From the NCBI GenBank assembly GCA_025558095.1, contig JAIVFI010000020.1:645541-709540 (forward strand): a stretch of 64,000 nt of DNA. The letters are read 5' to 3'. Every line of letters begins with the position of its first letter. Position 1 is the stretch's first letter. Source of the stretch: Hyaloraphidium curvatum. Lineage: Eukaryota > Monoblepharomycota > Hyaloraphidiomycetes > Hyaloraphidiales > Hyaloraphidiaceae. Positions 13,300 through 24,016 of the stretch are shown here, one piece after another. Both the position numbers and the translations under genes were made by a program. The notes under the pieces are model-generated. The model saw only the letters and a list, made by a program, of their open reading frames with translations. It was not told the origin of the DNA and ran no database searches.

Positions 13300-16143
13300 T
13301 CACTCGACCTTGATCCGCACCTCGTCCTCCTCGTCCTTGATCACGACCACCTCCCGCTCCCGCTTCGCCATCTTCCTCTCCCTCTCCTTTTTCTCCGCCT
13401 TGACCGCCCGCTCGAACGCCCTCCTCTCCTCCTCCAGCTCCCTCTCCCTTTCCCGCAGCGCCCTCCTCGCCTCGGCATGCTGCCTCGCCAGCCTCAGCAC
13501 CTCGGCATCCAGCTGCTCCCTCTCCCTCGCCAGCGCCACCGCCGACCCCGCCCCTGGCCCGTGCAAGCCCGCCGCGGCGTGCACCATCCTCTCCGCCTCT
13601 GCGCGGCGCTCCTCCAGCTCCGCGCGGTCCCCGTCCAGGGCGGAATGCGCGGCATCCAGCGCCGCCCGCTCGTCCGAGAACCGCCGGCGCTCGAGGTCCA
13701 GGCTGCGCGCCCAGCGCTCGTGCTCGGCCCGCATGGCCGCGAGCTCCAGCTTCGCGGCCGCAAGCTCCGCCTTCGTGCCGGTCAGCTCGGCCCGGCCACG
13801 CTCGAGCTCGGCTTCCCGCTCGGCGTCGCGGGTGAGGAGCTGCGCGATGAGGGGGGCGATGTCGCTTGCGGGTGCCCGGGCGGGGGTGGGCGGACGCGGC
13901 TCGGGCGGGGGTGTGGGCGAACGCCGGCGCTTCCGCGCCTCCGAAACGCGCGCGGCGAGCGGGAGGTCCTCCGAGTCCAACGCCGGAAGCGGCCGAGACG
14001 GCTCCTCCCCGTCCTCCGTGTCCGACACCGCCGCCCTCCTCCTGAGCTTCCTCCGCGGCGCGGGCTCCGGCGTCCGATCCTCCCCGGCCTTCCTCCTCGG
14101 CGGCGTGGGCAGCTCGATCTCGATCTCGACCTCCAGCTCGTCCCGCAGCGGGAGCAGGCCGCGCCGGATGTCGTCCTCCCCCTTGACCCTGCGCTTCTTT
14201 CCGGCGGGGCGTTCCAGCGCGGCGGGCGGCGGCGGCGAACCGCCGTCGGAAACATCTTCTTTCTTGACCGCCGCCGCGGTGGGCTCCCCAGGGATCCGCA
14301 CGGCCGCTTCGTCCGCCGCCCGCCGCTCCTTCCGCCTGCGCTTCCTCTCCCCGCCGCCATCCACCAGCCTGATCGTCCCGCCTTGCACCACCACCCCCGC
14401 GCCGACCACGCGCTCGCCTTCCGCCGCGTCGGGAACGGGGAACGGCGGCATCGGCGAGGGCGACCTCGCTCTGCCCCTCGCGGGGAGCGAAGGCGGGCTC
14501 GGATCGCGCGGGGGGGTGCCGACCCACGACACCACGCTCGGCACGTCCGAGGGGAACCCCGTCGCGGCGTCCGATGCCGGCGACCCGGGGGTGGAGGGCA
14601 AGGGGGGGACGGGGATCGGGTCCGGTTGGGGGGGCCGCAGGCGGGGGTGCTTGGGCTGCAGGGGGAGCTTCGGCGGGGGAGGTGCGGGTGCGGGGGGAGG
14701 CGGTGCTGGAGCGGGTTGCGGGTCGGGGAGGCTGCCAGAGTGGGAGGAGAGGGGAGGGTGCCGGTACGTGCAGCGGTCTCCGAACGGGCAGTGGCCCTTT
14801 GCCCAGTAGCGACAGGCTTTCCAGCCGTGGGGGAGGGGCGCTGCGGCGGCCGGTGGCCCGGCCGGTTTGGCGGGAGGTGCAGGAGGGGGAGCGGCCGGTT
14901 TGCGGGGCGGCGCGGCGATGGGCAGGGGAACCACCTCCAGCTTGCGGTGCACCACCTCGATCTTGCGGGACGGGGAAGGTGCGAGAACCAAAGATTTGCG
15001 CGGCGGCGCCGGAAGCGGAGGCGGAGGCAGAGCGCGCGGCGCCGGATTCGGCTCCGGTCGCGCCCTGCCCCCCGCGGGCCCGTTCTTGAGCACCACCTCC
15101 CAGACCTTCAGGCTGCCGGGCCGCTGCGGCATCCCCGCGTGCCGCGCGGGCCGGATGCGTCCCCAGTCGCTGCCCCTTGGGCCCGTCGGGACGAGGTCCG
15201 GGAAGGCCGCGTCCACGGCGCGGCGGACGGCGTCTTTCCCGGCGTCCGACCCGAAGGCGAGCCAAATCTCCGTGTACGTGTCCTTCAGGTGCTCCGTGTT
15301 GGGTGCGGCGCGCACCGCAACGCTGAGCGGCACCGGCGACTCGGGCGTCGCCAGGAGCGGGTCGACGATGTCCCGCTGCACGAGGTCCAGCAGGGAGGGA
15401 AGCTCGCCCTGCCCGCCGTCCGACGACGGCCGCGTGACGCGCACCGTGAAGCCGAATCTCCACGTCTCCTCCTGCGCGTAAATCTCGGTCACGCTCCAGT
15501 ACCAGCCGTGCGCGTGGCCCCAGCGGCACACCTCCCGCGCCTGCGCCAGCCCGCGGACGACCACGAGCGCCGAGAGCGGCTGCACGGCCGGCGCGTCCCT
15601 GATCTGCAGCAGCTTCCTGTGCCGCGTGTCCGACATGAGCCGCAGCCGTTCGGCGTCGAGCGGCAGCAGCAGGCCGGGCTGCACGCCGCACAGCTCCGCG
15701 GCCCCGTCGGGCGCCAGCGTGTAGCGCACCGGCCTGACGGGCAGCGAGTCGAGCAGCACCTCCGCCGTGGGCGGCGGGTGCGGCGGCAGGCGGAAGCCTA
15801 TGAGCGGGAAGTCCGGCGCCTCCGTGTCCGCCAACACGGGGGGACTCGGCACCTCCCGCCTCCTCGAGTTGGGCCCGCTCGGTTCCCGCCTAACAGGTCC
15901 CCTCGCAGCTCCATTCCTGAACGGTTCCCTGGACGGTCCCGCGGCGAACGGCGGCCCCGCGCGCGGCGGCCCGGCCGGCGGTTTCGCCCGTCCCGCGGGC
16001 CGCGGCACCTCGACCGGCCCGCCGCCGCGCAGCTCAACCCACGGCCGCGCGGGCGGCGGCGGCGGGAGCGGCGGCGGCGGCATGAGGGCCGGGCATGCGC
16101 GGGGGAGATTGCTGGCTCCAGATCCCCCTCGCGAATCACGCAC
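13300..16143 (-). CDS. CCCH zinc-finger, proline-rich, coiled-coil protein
   Basis: A single uninterrupted frame of 947 codons. The N-terminus is proline/arginine-rich. Residues ~95-330 form an ordered region of unknown family (RPVRYTLAPDGAAELCGV; WYWSVTEIYAQEETWRFGF). At about residue 450 there is one CCCH finger, CRYWAKGHCPFGDRCTYRH, with C-x7-C-x5-C-x3-H spacing, which usually binds single-stranded RNA. A long low-complexity acidic/basic region follows. The last ~190 residues are a Glu/Arg/Ala-rich coiled coil ending in VRIKVE, a consensus-like SUMO acceptor (IKVE). The protein is probably nuclear and RNA-binding by inference. Codon 1 could also be the Met at about residue 21. Confidence 0.65.
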   Translation of the reverse strand: MRDSRGGSGASNLPRACPALMPPPPLPPPPPARPWVELRGGGPVEVPRPAGRAKPPAGPPRAGPPFAAGPSREPFRNGAARGPVRREPSGPNSRRREVPSPPVLADTEAPDFPLIGFRLPPHPPPTAEVLLDSLPVRPVRYTLAPDGAAELCGVQPGLLLPLDAERLRLMSDTRHRKLLQIRDAPAVQPLSALVVVRGLAQAREVCRWGHAHGWYWSVTEIYAQEETWRFGFTVRVTRPSSDGGQGELPSLLDLVQRDIVDPLLATPESPVPLSVAVRAAPNTEHLKDTYTEIWLAFGSDAGKDAVRRAVDAAFPDLVPTGPRGSDWGRIRPARHAGMPQRPGSLKVWEVVLKNGPAGGRARPEPNPAPRALPPPPLPAPPRKSLVLAPSPSRKIEVVHRKLEVVPLPIAAPPRKPAAPPPAPPAKPAGPPAAAAPLPHGWKACRYWAKGHCPFGDRCTYRHPPLSSHSGSLPDPQPAPAPPPPAPAPPPPKLPLQPKHPRLRPPQPDPIPVPPLPSTPGSPASDAATGFPSDVPSVVSWVGTPPRDPSPPSLPARGRARSPSPMPPFPVPDAAEGERVVGAGVVVQGGTIRLVDGGGERKRRRKERRAADEAAVRIPGEPTAAAVKKEDVSDGGSPPPPAALERPAGKKRRVKGEDDIRRGLLPLRDELEVEIEIELPTPPRRKAGEDRTPEPAPRRKLRRRAAVSDTEDGEEPSRPLPALDSEDLPLAARVSEARKRRRSPTPPPEPRPPTPARAPASDIAPLIAQLLTRDAEREAELERGRAELTGTKAELAAAKLELAAMRAEHERWARSLDLERRRFSDERAALDAAHSALDGDRAELEERRAEAERMVHAAAGLHGPGAGSAVALAREREQLDAEVLRLARQHAEARRALRERERELEEERRAFERAVKAEKKERERKMAKREREVVVIKDEEDEVRIKVE

Positions 16144-16485
16144 CGGACTGGAAGATCCAGAAGCTACGCATCAACGGGACAACCGAATCATGGTGACGGA
16201 ATGAGTGCCAAGCGAAGCCCCCCGCAATCTCATCGCCGAGGCACATATCAAGCTTTGAGAGTTATGGGCGCGCCCGTCCGCATGTGTGTCCGCATGAGTG
16301 AAGTGGAAGGAGCGCCGAATGACCATGCGGTCGATCCATCAGACAGGCATATGGAGATGATCGTCGTGTTGTCTGCTTGCGGCGAGTGTGCCACAGCACA
16401 CCTCTTTCGTGTCGAAGCCGTGCCAGCTCAATCCTGGAATGTGACTTTCTGACTGTGAGCGTGATGAGGTGCAAGTCAAGATCAA
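16144..16485. other. Intergenic stretch
   Basis: About 340 bases between two minus-strand genes, less GC-rich than its surroundings. It probably holds the 3' end of the cysteine-rich gene and the promoter of the CCCH gene. No motif recognised. Confidence 0.3.
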
Positions 16486-16790
16486 CTAATTCATCACCGG
16501 GGCAGGTCGTTCAGAGAGCACCCACAAGGTCCGTCCCGAGTTGGCCTCGAGATCGTACATGTGCTTGTAGCAGAACGGCCCCTTGTCGTCCCGCATCTTC
16601 TGCCGGCAGAACTCCCCGTTCTGCACCACTCGATGGCACCGGTAGGCGCAGTACCTCTTCTGCACGAACCGCCCCTTCTCGTCGGTGTACACGATCTTGT
16701 TGTAGGCCCTCTCGCCGCACGGACCGAAATCCTCGCAGCGGCACGGGTTTATGCGGGGGTTGGTTCTCTCACCGTAGTAGATGGTGGGGT
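16486..16790 (-). CDS. Small cysteine-rich protein, 3' exon only resolved
   Basis: A minus-strand exon reads from an apparent acceptor (CCACCGCAG) near 16790 to a stop at 16486 and encodes about 100 residues: SEDPTIYYGE, then PCRCEDFGPCGERAYNKIVY, QKRYCAYRCHRVVQNGEFC, FCYKHMYDLEANSG. Eight cysteines and two histidines in C-x-C, C-x3-C and C-x2-H spacings suggest a metal-binding or disulfide-rich fold, but I recognise no family. Upstream exons, and so the start, are unresolved; the region to about 17140 has frames with possible exons (one contains CCRRIRDHEHLHGREL). No function is proposed. Confidence 0.4.
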
Positions 16791-17507
16791 CTTCGCTCTG
16801 CGGTGGCGGACCCGGGGATCAGGCAGGTCCGAGGCGCGCACGTCGGCAGGGCCCGGGGGCTGGAGACACCCGGCGTGGTGTCGTACGGCGGACACAACTT
16901 GCCGGTCCCGACAAGCCGTGAGGCTGAGGGAAACTGTGAGGGCTTTCTCTTGAGTTTTCGCGACGCCTCAAAAGTCCAGGACGCAGACCAGTCCATCCAA
17001 CTCCCGGCCGTGCAGATGCTCGTGGTCGCGGATGCGCCGGCAGCAAGTACGGTTCGTTGACACCCTGCGCGAAGGCTCGGATTTGGCTGCCCGGCACGAG
17101 TGTCCCCGCGTCACCTGACGCACTCCGAACCATCACGCACAATCCGGCCGACCTGGCTGCCCATCAGCTCCGGGATGCGAAGTCCGTCGCCCGGCTTCGG
17201 ACACGGTGCGGATCCCTCCGCCATCGCGCCGCCGTGGAGCCGCCATGCCCTCCCCTGGCCAGCTGGGCTTCCAGCACCGGTTCGCTCGCGGGAGCCCCAT
17301 CAGCAGCGATTCGGGCCTCCCCGCCATCCGGACCGATTAATTGCAAGCATCCCGAAATGCGGGACGCCCAGTGCTGTTGTTTTCCGACCGAGCCCCTGAA
17401 GATCCGCGCAAAGGGTCCTGCGTCGTCGCTTGGCGTTACCGCCGTCCCCCGGGCCTCGGCCTCCGCATCGCCCCTTGAAACACGCCACTTCCCAACTTTC
17501 CAGCGCC

Positions 17508-17831
17508 ATGGCCAAGTGGTTCACATTCAGTGCGTTCGCTCCCGTCCCGTGCCCGCCCGCTATGCCGACGGCGCCTCCCGGGCACCCCTCCCCAGTCTGC
17601 CACGCGGCGCCCGACGACGCCATCCAGGACGTCCTCCCCGAGGCCCTGGGGTGCACCAAATGGTACCATTACAAGCGCAGCGGGGTGGAGATCGAGGTCG
17701 GCGCGGACGAGGAAGCCGACGCGGGGGCGTTCGAGAGGGTGATGCGGGACATCTTCGCGCCGGACTTCCAGGTGCGCATGCCGTCGATCCGCCGCGGCGC
17801 GCACGGGGCTCAACGGGCCGCCCGCAGATGA
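17508..17831 (+). CDS. Small hypothetical protein
   Basis: The likely gene starts at the ATG at 17508 (MAKWFTF), splices with a GTGCGT donor near 17530 to an acceptor CCCCAG near 17596, and continues ICHAAPDDAIQDVLPEALGC to a stop at 17831, giving about 85 residues. Reading without splicing also stays open (108 residues), so the intron is not certain. The product is rich in Asp/Glu with no signal peptide or membrane helix. No family is recognised. Confidence 0.4.
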   Translation: MAKWFTFSAFAPVPCPPAMPTAPPGHPSPVCHAAPDDAIQDVLPEALGCTKWYHYKRSGVEIEVGADEEADAGAFERVMRDIFAPDFQVRMPSIRRGAHGAQRAARR

Positions 17832-17956
17832 TCAATGCCGCGTGATGCAGTGATACCACCGGCGGGCATCCAATTGGGCACCAGTGCGAACGAATGTCTG
17901 GAGGTGAATGAAAGGCCATGTTCCAATAGGACGCCTAGAAGAGCAGTCCGCCCGCA

Positions 17957-20218
17957 TCATCCCACCGGAAACTCCTTCCACCAGGGAAAGAATATGACCG
18001 TGACCAGGAACCACACCGGGCACGCGATGGCGAGCGACCACGCCATGTAGCCGAAGAAGCTCGGCACGTGGAGCTTGTTCTGGATGGCGATGTTGCGCAC
18101 GAGGAAGTTGGGCGCGTTGCCGATGTACGTGCTGCGAAGGAAGGGATGCGGTGAGCGGCACGTGTGGTGCGTGCGTGGCAAGCGGCCCACTTGGCGCCCA
18201 TGAACACGGCGCCGGCCGTGATGGCCTGCAGGTAGATAGACTTGGTCGTCATGAGCTCCTGCGGGTTTCCGCCGGCGACGTTGAAGAAGAGCAGGTACGT
18301 CGGCGAGTTGTCGAGGAAGCTGGACAGGCCGCCCGTCACCCAGAAGTACTTGGCCGGGGTGTCCACGGCGGTGATGATGAACCCAAGCGGGCCCTGCACG
18401 CCCTCGTCGAACATGAGTAGGATGGGGACGAGGCAGAAGAAGATGCCGATGAAGAGCACGGCGACCTCCGTGAATGGTGCCCAGGTGAAGTTGTTGTCGC
18501 GGTGCACCTTCTTGGGCGTGAAGAGGAAGTACGAGGCCAGGCCGATGCCGACGAAGATGAGGTCCCGGCCGAGGGCAAAGTACGACCAGAAGATCGAGTC
18601 CGAGGGGGCGGCGGGGTTGGTCATGACCGTGAAGCCCGCGTCGGGGTACGCCTTGACAAGGAAGCCCGATGCAACGACGAGCGCTTCGTGGACGCGGCGT
18701 CAGCTAGCTTGTCGATCAGGGGTATCCTTTCGGAGGCACCCACCGACGACCAAACCGATCCCCGCGATGTTGATGAACCCGCTGATCCTGAACTTGTCCC
18801 CCGCCGACAGCCCCGGCTTGAGCGCCATCCCCACCCGCACCATCATCCGCAGCTTGTGCCATCCCTCGACGTACGCCATGGACGGTTTGCGCTCCGGCTC
18901 GCCGTGGAACTGCACCTGCGTCGCGGCCGTCGCGGCCGTCGCAACGCTGGCGACGGTGTCCTTGCGCACCGCGCTGCGGAGGCGCGCCCAGCCTTTGGGC
19001 TCCGGGGCGGTTGCGGCCTGCGCGCTTGCGGCCAAGACGTTGCCGGCGTCCTCCGACGTTGCGACAGCAGAGGGCCCGTTCGTCTCGGCTCCGACCAAGA
19101 TGCCCCGCGCTTCGGGCGCGGTGCTGTCGGTTCCAAGCTGAGCAGCTTCGCCGGCAACCTCAGCCTCGGGCGCGACTGTCGGTGGCTCGAGCGACTGCGG
19201 CGCCGCGGCGTCGGGAGCGACCCTCTCCCCGTCGCCGTTGGCCTTGAAGTCCCCCTCGACTCCCGCGGCCGTGGGGCCCGTCTGGCTCCTGGACGACGCC
19301 TTCCCCATCTCCACGTCGCCCCGATCGACAAACGCCACCGACGCCTTCCTCGGCAGGTTGTACGTGAGCACCGATCCCGTCCTCGGAGGCCCCACGGGCA
19401 CCGACATGGGCTGGTCGGCGCCGAACACCTCGCTCACGGCGGTCGCGAAGGTCTTTAGCCGCGTGGGCGCGCGCGGCGTGCTGGTCACGCTGACGGCGTC
19501 CGAGTCCCTCCGTCGGCGGGTCTTTGACCTGCGGCTCATCTCCATGTTGTAGAGCACCGTGTCGAGGATCAGGTAGATGAGGAGGAGGGTGGCGACGGCA
19601 AAGAGCATGTGGAAGATGAGGTTGGTCAAGGGCCAGAAAAAGTCGATGCCCTTGAGGAAGCCCAGGTACACGGGCGGGTCGCCGATGGGGGTGAGCACGC
19701 CGCCGACGTTGGAGACGATGAAGATGAAGAAGACGATGGTGTGCACGCGGTGGGTCCGCCGCGCGAGGGAGCGCAGCACGGGGCGGATCAGAATCATGCT
19801 GGTGCCGGTGGTGCCGATGATGGAGGCGAAGATGGCGCCGATTAGGAGGGTGAGCACGTTCGTCATGGGCGTTCCGTTGCCGGCGCCCTCGATGACCACG
19901 CCGCCGGCGGTCACGTAGAGGGCGAAGATTAGGGTCGTGAACGGGATGTACTCGAGAATGACGGTATGGAGGACCTCGTAGAGCATTAGCAGGCCTCCGA
20001 ACTGCACCGCGAACCTGCGGGAGCGCAAGAGATAAGAACCGCAACTCCGAGCCCGTCACGGGCACCCACGGTATGAGAAACGCCAGCGCACACACGAGCA
20101 CGAAGGCCCACATCCACTTCTCCCACGTGTGCGGGATCACCAGCGGGCACACGGCGATGCAGAGCAGCAGCACGACGAACGGTATCCCGTAGGGCAGCGT
20201 CACGGGCACGGGGGCCAT
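17957..20218 (-). CDS. NhaD-type Na+/H+ antiporter (ion transporter superfamily)
   Basis: Four exons (20218-20070, 20014-18744, 18683-18191, 18131-17957) give 695 residues; introns are 55-60 bp and every junction restores a membrane helix or conserved motif. Signatures of the bacterial-type sodium:proton antiporter family include EYIPFTTLIFALY, IIGTTGTSMILIRPVLR, FFIFIVSNVGGVLTPIGDPP, FLDNSPTYLLFFN and TYIGNAPNFLVRN. The GTTGTS, LTPIGDPP and DNSPTY segments line the transport path in this superfamily. About 12 helices are expected, in plasma or organelle membrane. A ~200-residue Ala/Pro/Glu-rich, low-complexity loop sits between helices in the middle and is not seen in bacterial relatives I know. 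Role: sodium/proton exchange for salt or pH homeostasis. Confidence 0.75.
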
Positions 20219-20751
20219 GGTTCGGAGCAAATCCCAAGTCTCTGCAGGCTAGGAGCCGGATCCGGAAAGGAAACCAAGCCCGGCGCCGTCCGGGAGCCGC
20301 CCGAGGGGAAAGAAGGCGCCCCGACCCGCTGCCGCGCGGCCGCCTTCAGCGAGCGCGCCCGGGCCGCAAACCGCCTCGGAATGCAGGAGACGGTCTTTTC
20401 GGCTCGAGGCACGCCGCGATGGCGGCCCGAACGGCGCGAAAAGCCGCGATGCGGGGGGTTGTTTACGGGGCGTCCGGCCGAACCGCCGCGCGCAGGGATC
20501 GGGCGCTGCCCCCGACGAATGGCGAGAAAAGGCCGCACCATCCCGGACGCAAGGCCAGCGGCGCTTAACGGATCCCAATGCTTGTACTGTACAGGTATCA
20601 CACCCGTCGATGAATCTACCCCCGACCGATAAAGATGGCCCCGCGGCGCTACAAAGCCGCCCCGCCTTCGAGATGACGACGATTCAGGATACAGCCCCCG
20701 ACCGTCCGGGCCCCGCATGGGAAACCCCGGCCGAAGGCATGAGGAAGCCGC
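20219..20751. other. Intergenic region between antiporter promoter and MscL 3' end
   Basis: About 530 bases upstream of the antiporter start and downstream of MscL copy A. It should contain the antiporter promoter. Short frames exist on both strands but none has codon structure I trust. Confidence 0.3.
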
Positions 20752-22146
20752 TCACTTGCCCTCCTGCACGGTGGTCGCCGGCGACTCGGCCTCCTCCTTG
20801 GCCGCCGCCTTGCCGGGGATCGGGAACGGCAGCGGGGCGCCGATCATCAGCGCGTTCATGTTGCTGTTGAGCTGCGCCTGCATTGCCGCCTTGTCGAGGT
20901 CGGTCATGCCCTCGGCTGTGCGGAGGAACTCGGAGTAGCGCTGCCGGGTGCGCGGTCAGCGGGCAGGCGGGCGCGGCCACGGCGCGGCGGCCCACCTTCT
21001 CCATCACCTCGAGCACCTTCTCCTGCGCGCGGCTGGGGATCACCGAGCCGCAGTTGTCGCACCTCCGGGCCTCGCCCTTGAGGGGCTCGCGGCACCAGAA
21101 GCACACCTGCACGATGGATTCCTTCTTGCGGTAGAACAGGCCGATGAACTTGATCATGAGGAAGACGACGATGGCGATGAGGAAGAAGTTGACGATGGAC
21201 TGCGGAGGGGGATCGGAGGCGGGGCGGGTGGTCGGAGGGGGCCGAGGAGGGGGCGAAAGGGGCATGCGACGGAAGCGGGACACCGTCAGGACCTCGTCCG
21301 GGGTCCGCCGTTCCCCGCACCCACGTTGATGAAGCTACCCCACGCGAGCGTGATGGCCTGGTCCGCGGTCGCCTGCTGCGGCGTCGGGTAGCTCATGTTG
21401 CCCGACAGCCCGGCGCGCATGACGGCGTTGTAGGCCGCCAGGTCCTTGTTCCCCATCAGCCCGATGATCGGGGAGATCATGTCGTCTACGAGCGAGGTGA
21501 CGATGGCCGTGAAGGCGTTGCCGATGATGATGCCCACGGCCAGGTCGACGACGTTGCCGCGGGAGATGAAGGCGAAGAAGTCCTGCGCAAACTCGGACAT
21601 GCCGCGGAGGGTGTCCATCGCCACGTCGTCCAGGTCGTCGAAGCTGTCGACCTTGGTGAACACGTTCGTGGCCTTCTGCACGGTCTGCTTGGTCGAATCG
21701 ACGACGTCTTTCGGGGAGGGGGACCGGGTCAGCGCGCCCATCCGCGGCCATCACGGGGCGGACCACCCACGGAGGGCATCGTCCGGCACGAAATCCTCGA
21801 TCACGACCTTCTCGGGCGCCTTGGGCGACTGCAGCGTGCTGGCGTGCGCGTCGTGGGCGGCGATGAGCTCGGGGTGGAACATGTCCGACGCCAGGCCGTA
21901 GGCCGCGGGTTTGGCCGGCGCGGCGGCGGCGGCGGACGACGAGGCGGCGGTGCCCGCGTCCGAGATCGGGCTGTCGCCGGCGCCGGCGGCCGCGGGCGCC
22001 GCCGATGCGGAGGCCGTCCCTGGCGTCGGCGCGGCCGACGCCGGGAACAGCGCCGGCTTGCCGGTCTTCGGGTCGAGGATCACCCGCCCGGCATCGTCGA
22101 AGCGGTACTCGAAGCCCGCGGGGGGCGGCGGCAGCTCGGCGTCCAT
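20752..22146 (-). CDS. mscL: Large-conductance mechanosensitive channel MscL, copy A, with zinc-ribbon tail
   Basis: Four exons (22146-21771, 21707-21325, 21199-20996, 20940-20752) give 383 residues. The N-terminal ~125 residues hold a [17 protein letters not shown] segment and an Ala-rich linker. Exon 2 encodes the channel's first part: [20 protein letters not shown], then [21 protein letters not shown], the classic MscL TM1 with its S1 helix. Exon 3 holds TM2 ([17 protein letters not shown]) and a C4 zinc ribbon, CFWC then CDNC, C-x2-C-x10-C-x2-C. Exon 4 is a short cytosolic tail. MscL opens under membrane tension to release solutes in hypo-osmotic shock. The gene is divergent from a very similar copy at 24017. 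Confidence 0.85.
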
Positions 22147-24016
22147 CGCGCGCGGGGGCGGGGGGGAATCGGGCCGCGGACGCGTTTTCCAATCACACAG
22201 GGTACTCTGGTTCGGGGCGCACCCCACTCGCCCGGGGAGGGCCGGGGACGCATGGCCGACACCACGATGGGGTGGATCGCCGTCCGATCGCACCGGAATG
22301 CAATTATCAGCCCGACATCGGTCTATTCTACCCCGCGGATGCGTCGGAAAGGAGGTCCCTTGCTGACCTCCCCAGCCCGGCCGCACCGGCCCGCCTCTCG
22401 TTCCACCCTGCCGGCCGCCCATCCGCGCCCTGGGGCCCCTCCGACGCCTCCAAGACCACCGGTTGGCACGTCCCGCCCGGCGGCCACCGGGTCCCGGGAC
22501 CGGGGAGGCCCGGACGGGCGGTCGGGCGTTGCGGCCTCCTACGGAGGGGCCGAGGTCGTCCGACCATCGGACGCGAGCCCGGGGGATCGGCTGCCCGGGG
22601 AGGCAGGAGACCGGAAGGGGGGCCCGAGGGGCGGGCGCGGGGACGATCGGCGGCGGATGGGGGGGGGGGCGGGAGGGCCGGGATCCCAAACGGGAAGGTG
22701 GGAAGGACAATGCCGCCCGGCCGCGGTCCGCCGGGTTTGCCGGCCGCGGGGGAACCGGACGGGGCTCCAAACCGAAATATAATGAGGCGGCGGTCGCGGA
22801 CCGCCCGTTCCGCGGGTCCGGTGGGCCGACGGGGCGCCGGCGGCCCCGGCAGGGCGTCACGTGATAGGGGCGGGCGGGAAGACTCGGACCGTCCATCCGG
22901 CCTGCAGACGGCGGGAAAGCGACCCGTATCAGCTTCAGTAACAAAATAATGTGGAATCCCGGGATTTCCGCCGCTCCGCTGCCCCTCCCTGTCGCGTGGG
23001 GCCGGCACGGCGGCACAGACGGCGGCTGACCCGCCGGAAAACCCGCGCGCCATCGCGCGCTTCCCCGCCGCGATCCGGGCCCGCGACCCGCGCGGACGCC
23101 ATCGCGACGATGCGGACGGACGGGGGCGATTGCATGCGGTGCGGGGGACGGCGCAGCGGGGCGGGAGGGACGGCGGCCCGTGTGGCAGGGAGGTCGGGGT
23201 GACCATTTCCGCCCGCTTCCTCCGCCGTCCCCGTTCAGGGACAACCGCGATGGAGGCGGGGAGAAGCGATCTCTGGCCTCCGAGGGCCGGGAAGCGGCGT
23301 GCCGTGGGTGGGCGGCACCCCACCCGTCCCGCGCGGGCGGGTGTCGCGGTGCGCCATCCCTCTCACATTGCGGGAGCCAGGGCCGCGGGATGACCGAGAT
23401 TCCAGTTCATATTGGCGCGCGACTCATTGGACGGCCTGGAAGCTCGGCAGGCCCGTGAGGGGCCGGGCAACAAGCGGCGCACGCGGACCGCGACGCTTAT
23501 CTGAGGACACAGGACCAAGGACGGGCCCGCCCGGCGGGCCATGTCGGCGACGGCAAACACCCCGCGGATGCCAGTGTTTTGGCGAACCGGATGCCACGGA
23601 CAGCGGGGCAGCGGACGACGGCCGTCCCCACCTCTTGTCCGGCCAGGACCCCTACGATCCCCCTCCTCCTCCCCTCGCCGAGCCGACGGATCGGCGATGT
23701 CCCGGCGCTTCAGCCGACGCTCCCGGGACGCGCGGGGCCGGTGATGCCCCGGACGGGCGCCGATCCGAGCGACAGTGGGGGACGCAAGGCCATCTGATGG
23801 GCGGGGGGCCCTGACCTGCGGAGCGCATCGGCGGCACCGGACGTGCATCCCCCGGGCCATCCGCAATTTTCGCTTATTGGCAGGACACCCGCGACTGCTT
23901 TTTGACCCGCGGCGCCGGGTTCCCGGGCGTCTTTGGGGCGGAGGGTCCCAGGTCCCCTGACCAGAGGCGGGCGGCGACGGCTGCTGCGGCTCCGAACTCA
24001 CCACACCTTTCACGCG
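22147..24016. promoter_or_regulatory. 1.87-kb divergent intergenic region between the two MscL genes
   Basis: Very GC-rich and without a convincing gene; the open frames here are low-complexity shadows. Both MscL promoters must lie in or near it. An ATTGG (inverted CCAAT box) sits at 23876-23880, 137 bases upstream of the copy B start; another ATTGG occurs near 23412, and an AT-rich patch (AAATATAAT) near 22777. These are candidate elements only. Confidence 0.35.

Noticed and set aside
12794-15691. Second long minus-strand frame of 965 codons
   Set aside because: It overlaps the kinase 3' exon antisense and the CCCH gene in another frame; composition is Arg/Ala/Gly shadow.
13477-16452. Plus-strand frame of 991 codons opposite the CCCH gene
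   Set aside because: Arg/Gly/Pro-rich shadow caused by high GC; the minus-strand frame contains a CCCH finger, a coiled coil and a sensible acidic C-terminus.
22328-23323. Possible genes between the MscL pair
   Set aside because: Several overlapping frames of 300-500 codons exist on both strands, all Arg/Pro/Gly-rich, which is expected at this GC content; none has a recognisable motif.
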